The notes beneath the pieces were generated by a model, which was not told the origin of the DNA, searched no databases, and saw only the letters and a program-made list of their open reading frames with translations. Of a stretch of DNA of 20,927 bases, positions 20,709 through 20,927 are shown piece after piece. Source of the stretch: Candidatus Thorarchaeota archaeon. Lineage in GTDB: Archaea > Asgardarchaeota > Thorarchaeia > Thorarchaeales > Thorarchaeaceae. The position numbers and the translations under genes are program-made. The stretch lies in NCBI GenBank assembly GCA_016840825.1, contig JAEORN010000267.1:1-20927 (forward strand), written 5' to 3'. Positions within the stretch are counted from its first letter, which is position 1; each line of letters begins with the position of its first letter.

Positions 20709-20927
20709 ATGGAAGTGAGTGAGGTCAATAAATATCTCCGTCATGTTTCGAATGTCTTTAGCGATATTCTCGCAGAACGAGGTCTGTTGGAAAGTAAACT
20801 CTTTCCAGTCAATGAGTACATTAGCGTTTCATGTTTCCATACCTATGACTATCTCTACCCCCTCATGAAGCTCGTATGGGATCGGATCACTCCGGAAGAA
20901 TTAGCTAAACAAAGCAAGCAATTACTA
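20709..20927 (+). CDS. Unknown protein, N-terminal fragment at the right edge
   Basis: An open frame of 73 codons runs from ATG 20709 to the end of the window without a stop. GGTGAT, a strong ribosome-binding site, ends 7 bases upstream of the ATG. The translation starts MEVSEVNKYLRHVSNVFSDI, then LAERGLLESKLFPVNEYI, a Y/F/H-rich stretch (SVSCFHTYDYLYPL) and VWDRITPEELAKQSKQ. It looks helical and soluble, and I recognise no family. It is divergent from the split dikinase genes and may share regulation with them. The good codon pattern and ribosome site make it more likely to be real than the opposite-strand reading that overlaps it at 20709-20744. Confidence 0.6.
   Translation, partial: MEVSEVNKYLRHVSNVFSDILAERGLLESKLFPVNEYISVSCFHTYDYLYPLMKLVWDRITPEELAKQSKQLL

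Noticed and set aside
20562..20744. 61-residue N-terminal extension of the phosphohistidine-domain gene
   Set aside because: No family resemblance; it overlaps a better-supported divergent gene, and a TATA box and AAGGAG site lie inside it.

Overview
The window looks archaeal and most likely comes from an Asgard-type archaeon; a Thorarchaeota-like source is my inference, not proven by any one gene. Reasons: the left edge holds the N-terminus of an archaeal/eukaryotic-type elongation factor 1-alpha, strong archaeal TATA boxes sit 25-35 bases upstream of several starts, Shine-Dalgarno motifs of the GGTGAT/GGAGGT type are common, terminators run into T-tracts, and one large gene joins a roadblock/longin-like domain to a long helical repeat region. 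There are no rRNA or tRNA genes, CRISPR arrays, transposases or phage genes that I can recognise.

Layout. 1-2033 (minus): partial EF-1alpha, a polytopic membrane protein and a tandem GNAT acetyltransferase, with a 25-base repeat copied downstream of the last two. 2034-2511 (plus): a ParB/sulfiredoxin-fold-like gene with a probable frameshift at its end. 2506-4509 (minus): SH3-like protein, flavodoxin, HxlR-type regulator and a small membrane protein. 4651-5226 (plus): a RimJ/RimL-like acetyltransferase. 5250-5566 (minus): a mini-operon of three tiny genes (33, 26 and 40 codons) with its own TATA box, two canonical ribosome-binding sites, a terminator hairpin and an upstream palindromic operator. 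This is the most novel item here.

5796-9621 (plus): a small membrane protein, a retinol-dehydrogenase-like SDR, an AHSA1/SRPBCC protein, a nucleotidyltransferase-like protein, an HEFHH putative zinc peptidase and a DUF457-like membrane protein. 9647-11300 (plus): a PadR regulator and HAAS-domain membrane protein with palindromic operators in front and a clear terminator behind. 11372-14611 (plus): two exported, membrane-anchored surface proteins, one a beta-propeller-like protein and one highly acidic. 14671-17176 (minus): the longin/roadblock-solenoid gene preceded by a 106-residue helical protein.

17306-20927: a methyltransferase, two Fe-S proteins (plus), then on the minus strand a PEP-synthase-like enzyme split into a swivelling phosphohistidine subunit and an ATP-grasp subunit, with a divergent unknown gene running off the right edge. 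Most of the window is short transcription units of one to four genes, with regulators (HxlR, PadR) next to their probable targets. Several starts were moved downstream from the longest reading because a TATA box or ribosome-binding site lies inside the longer version.
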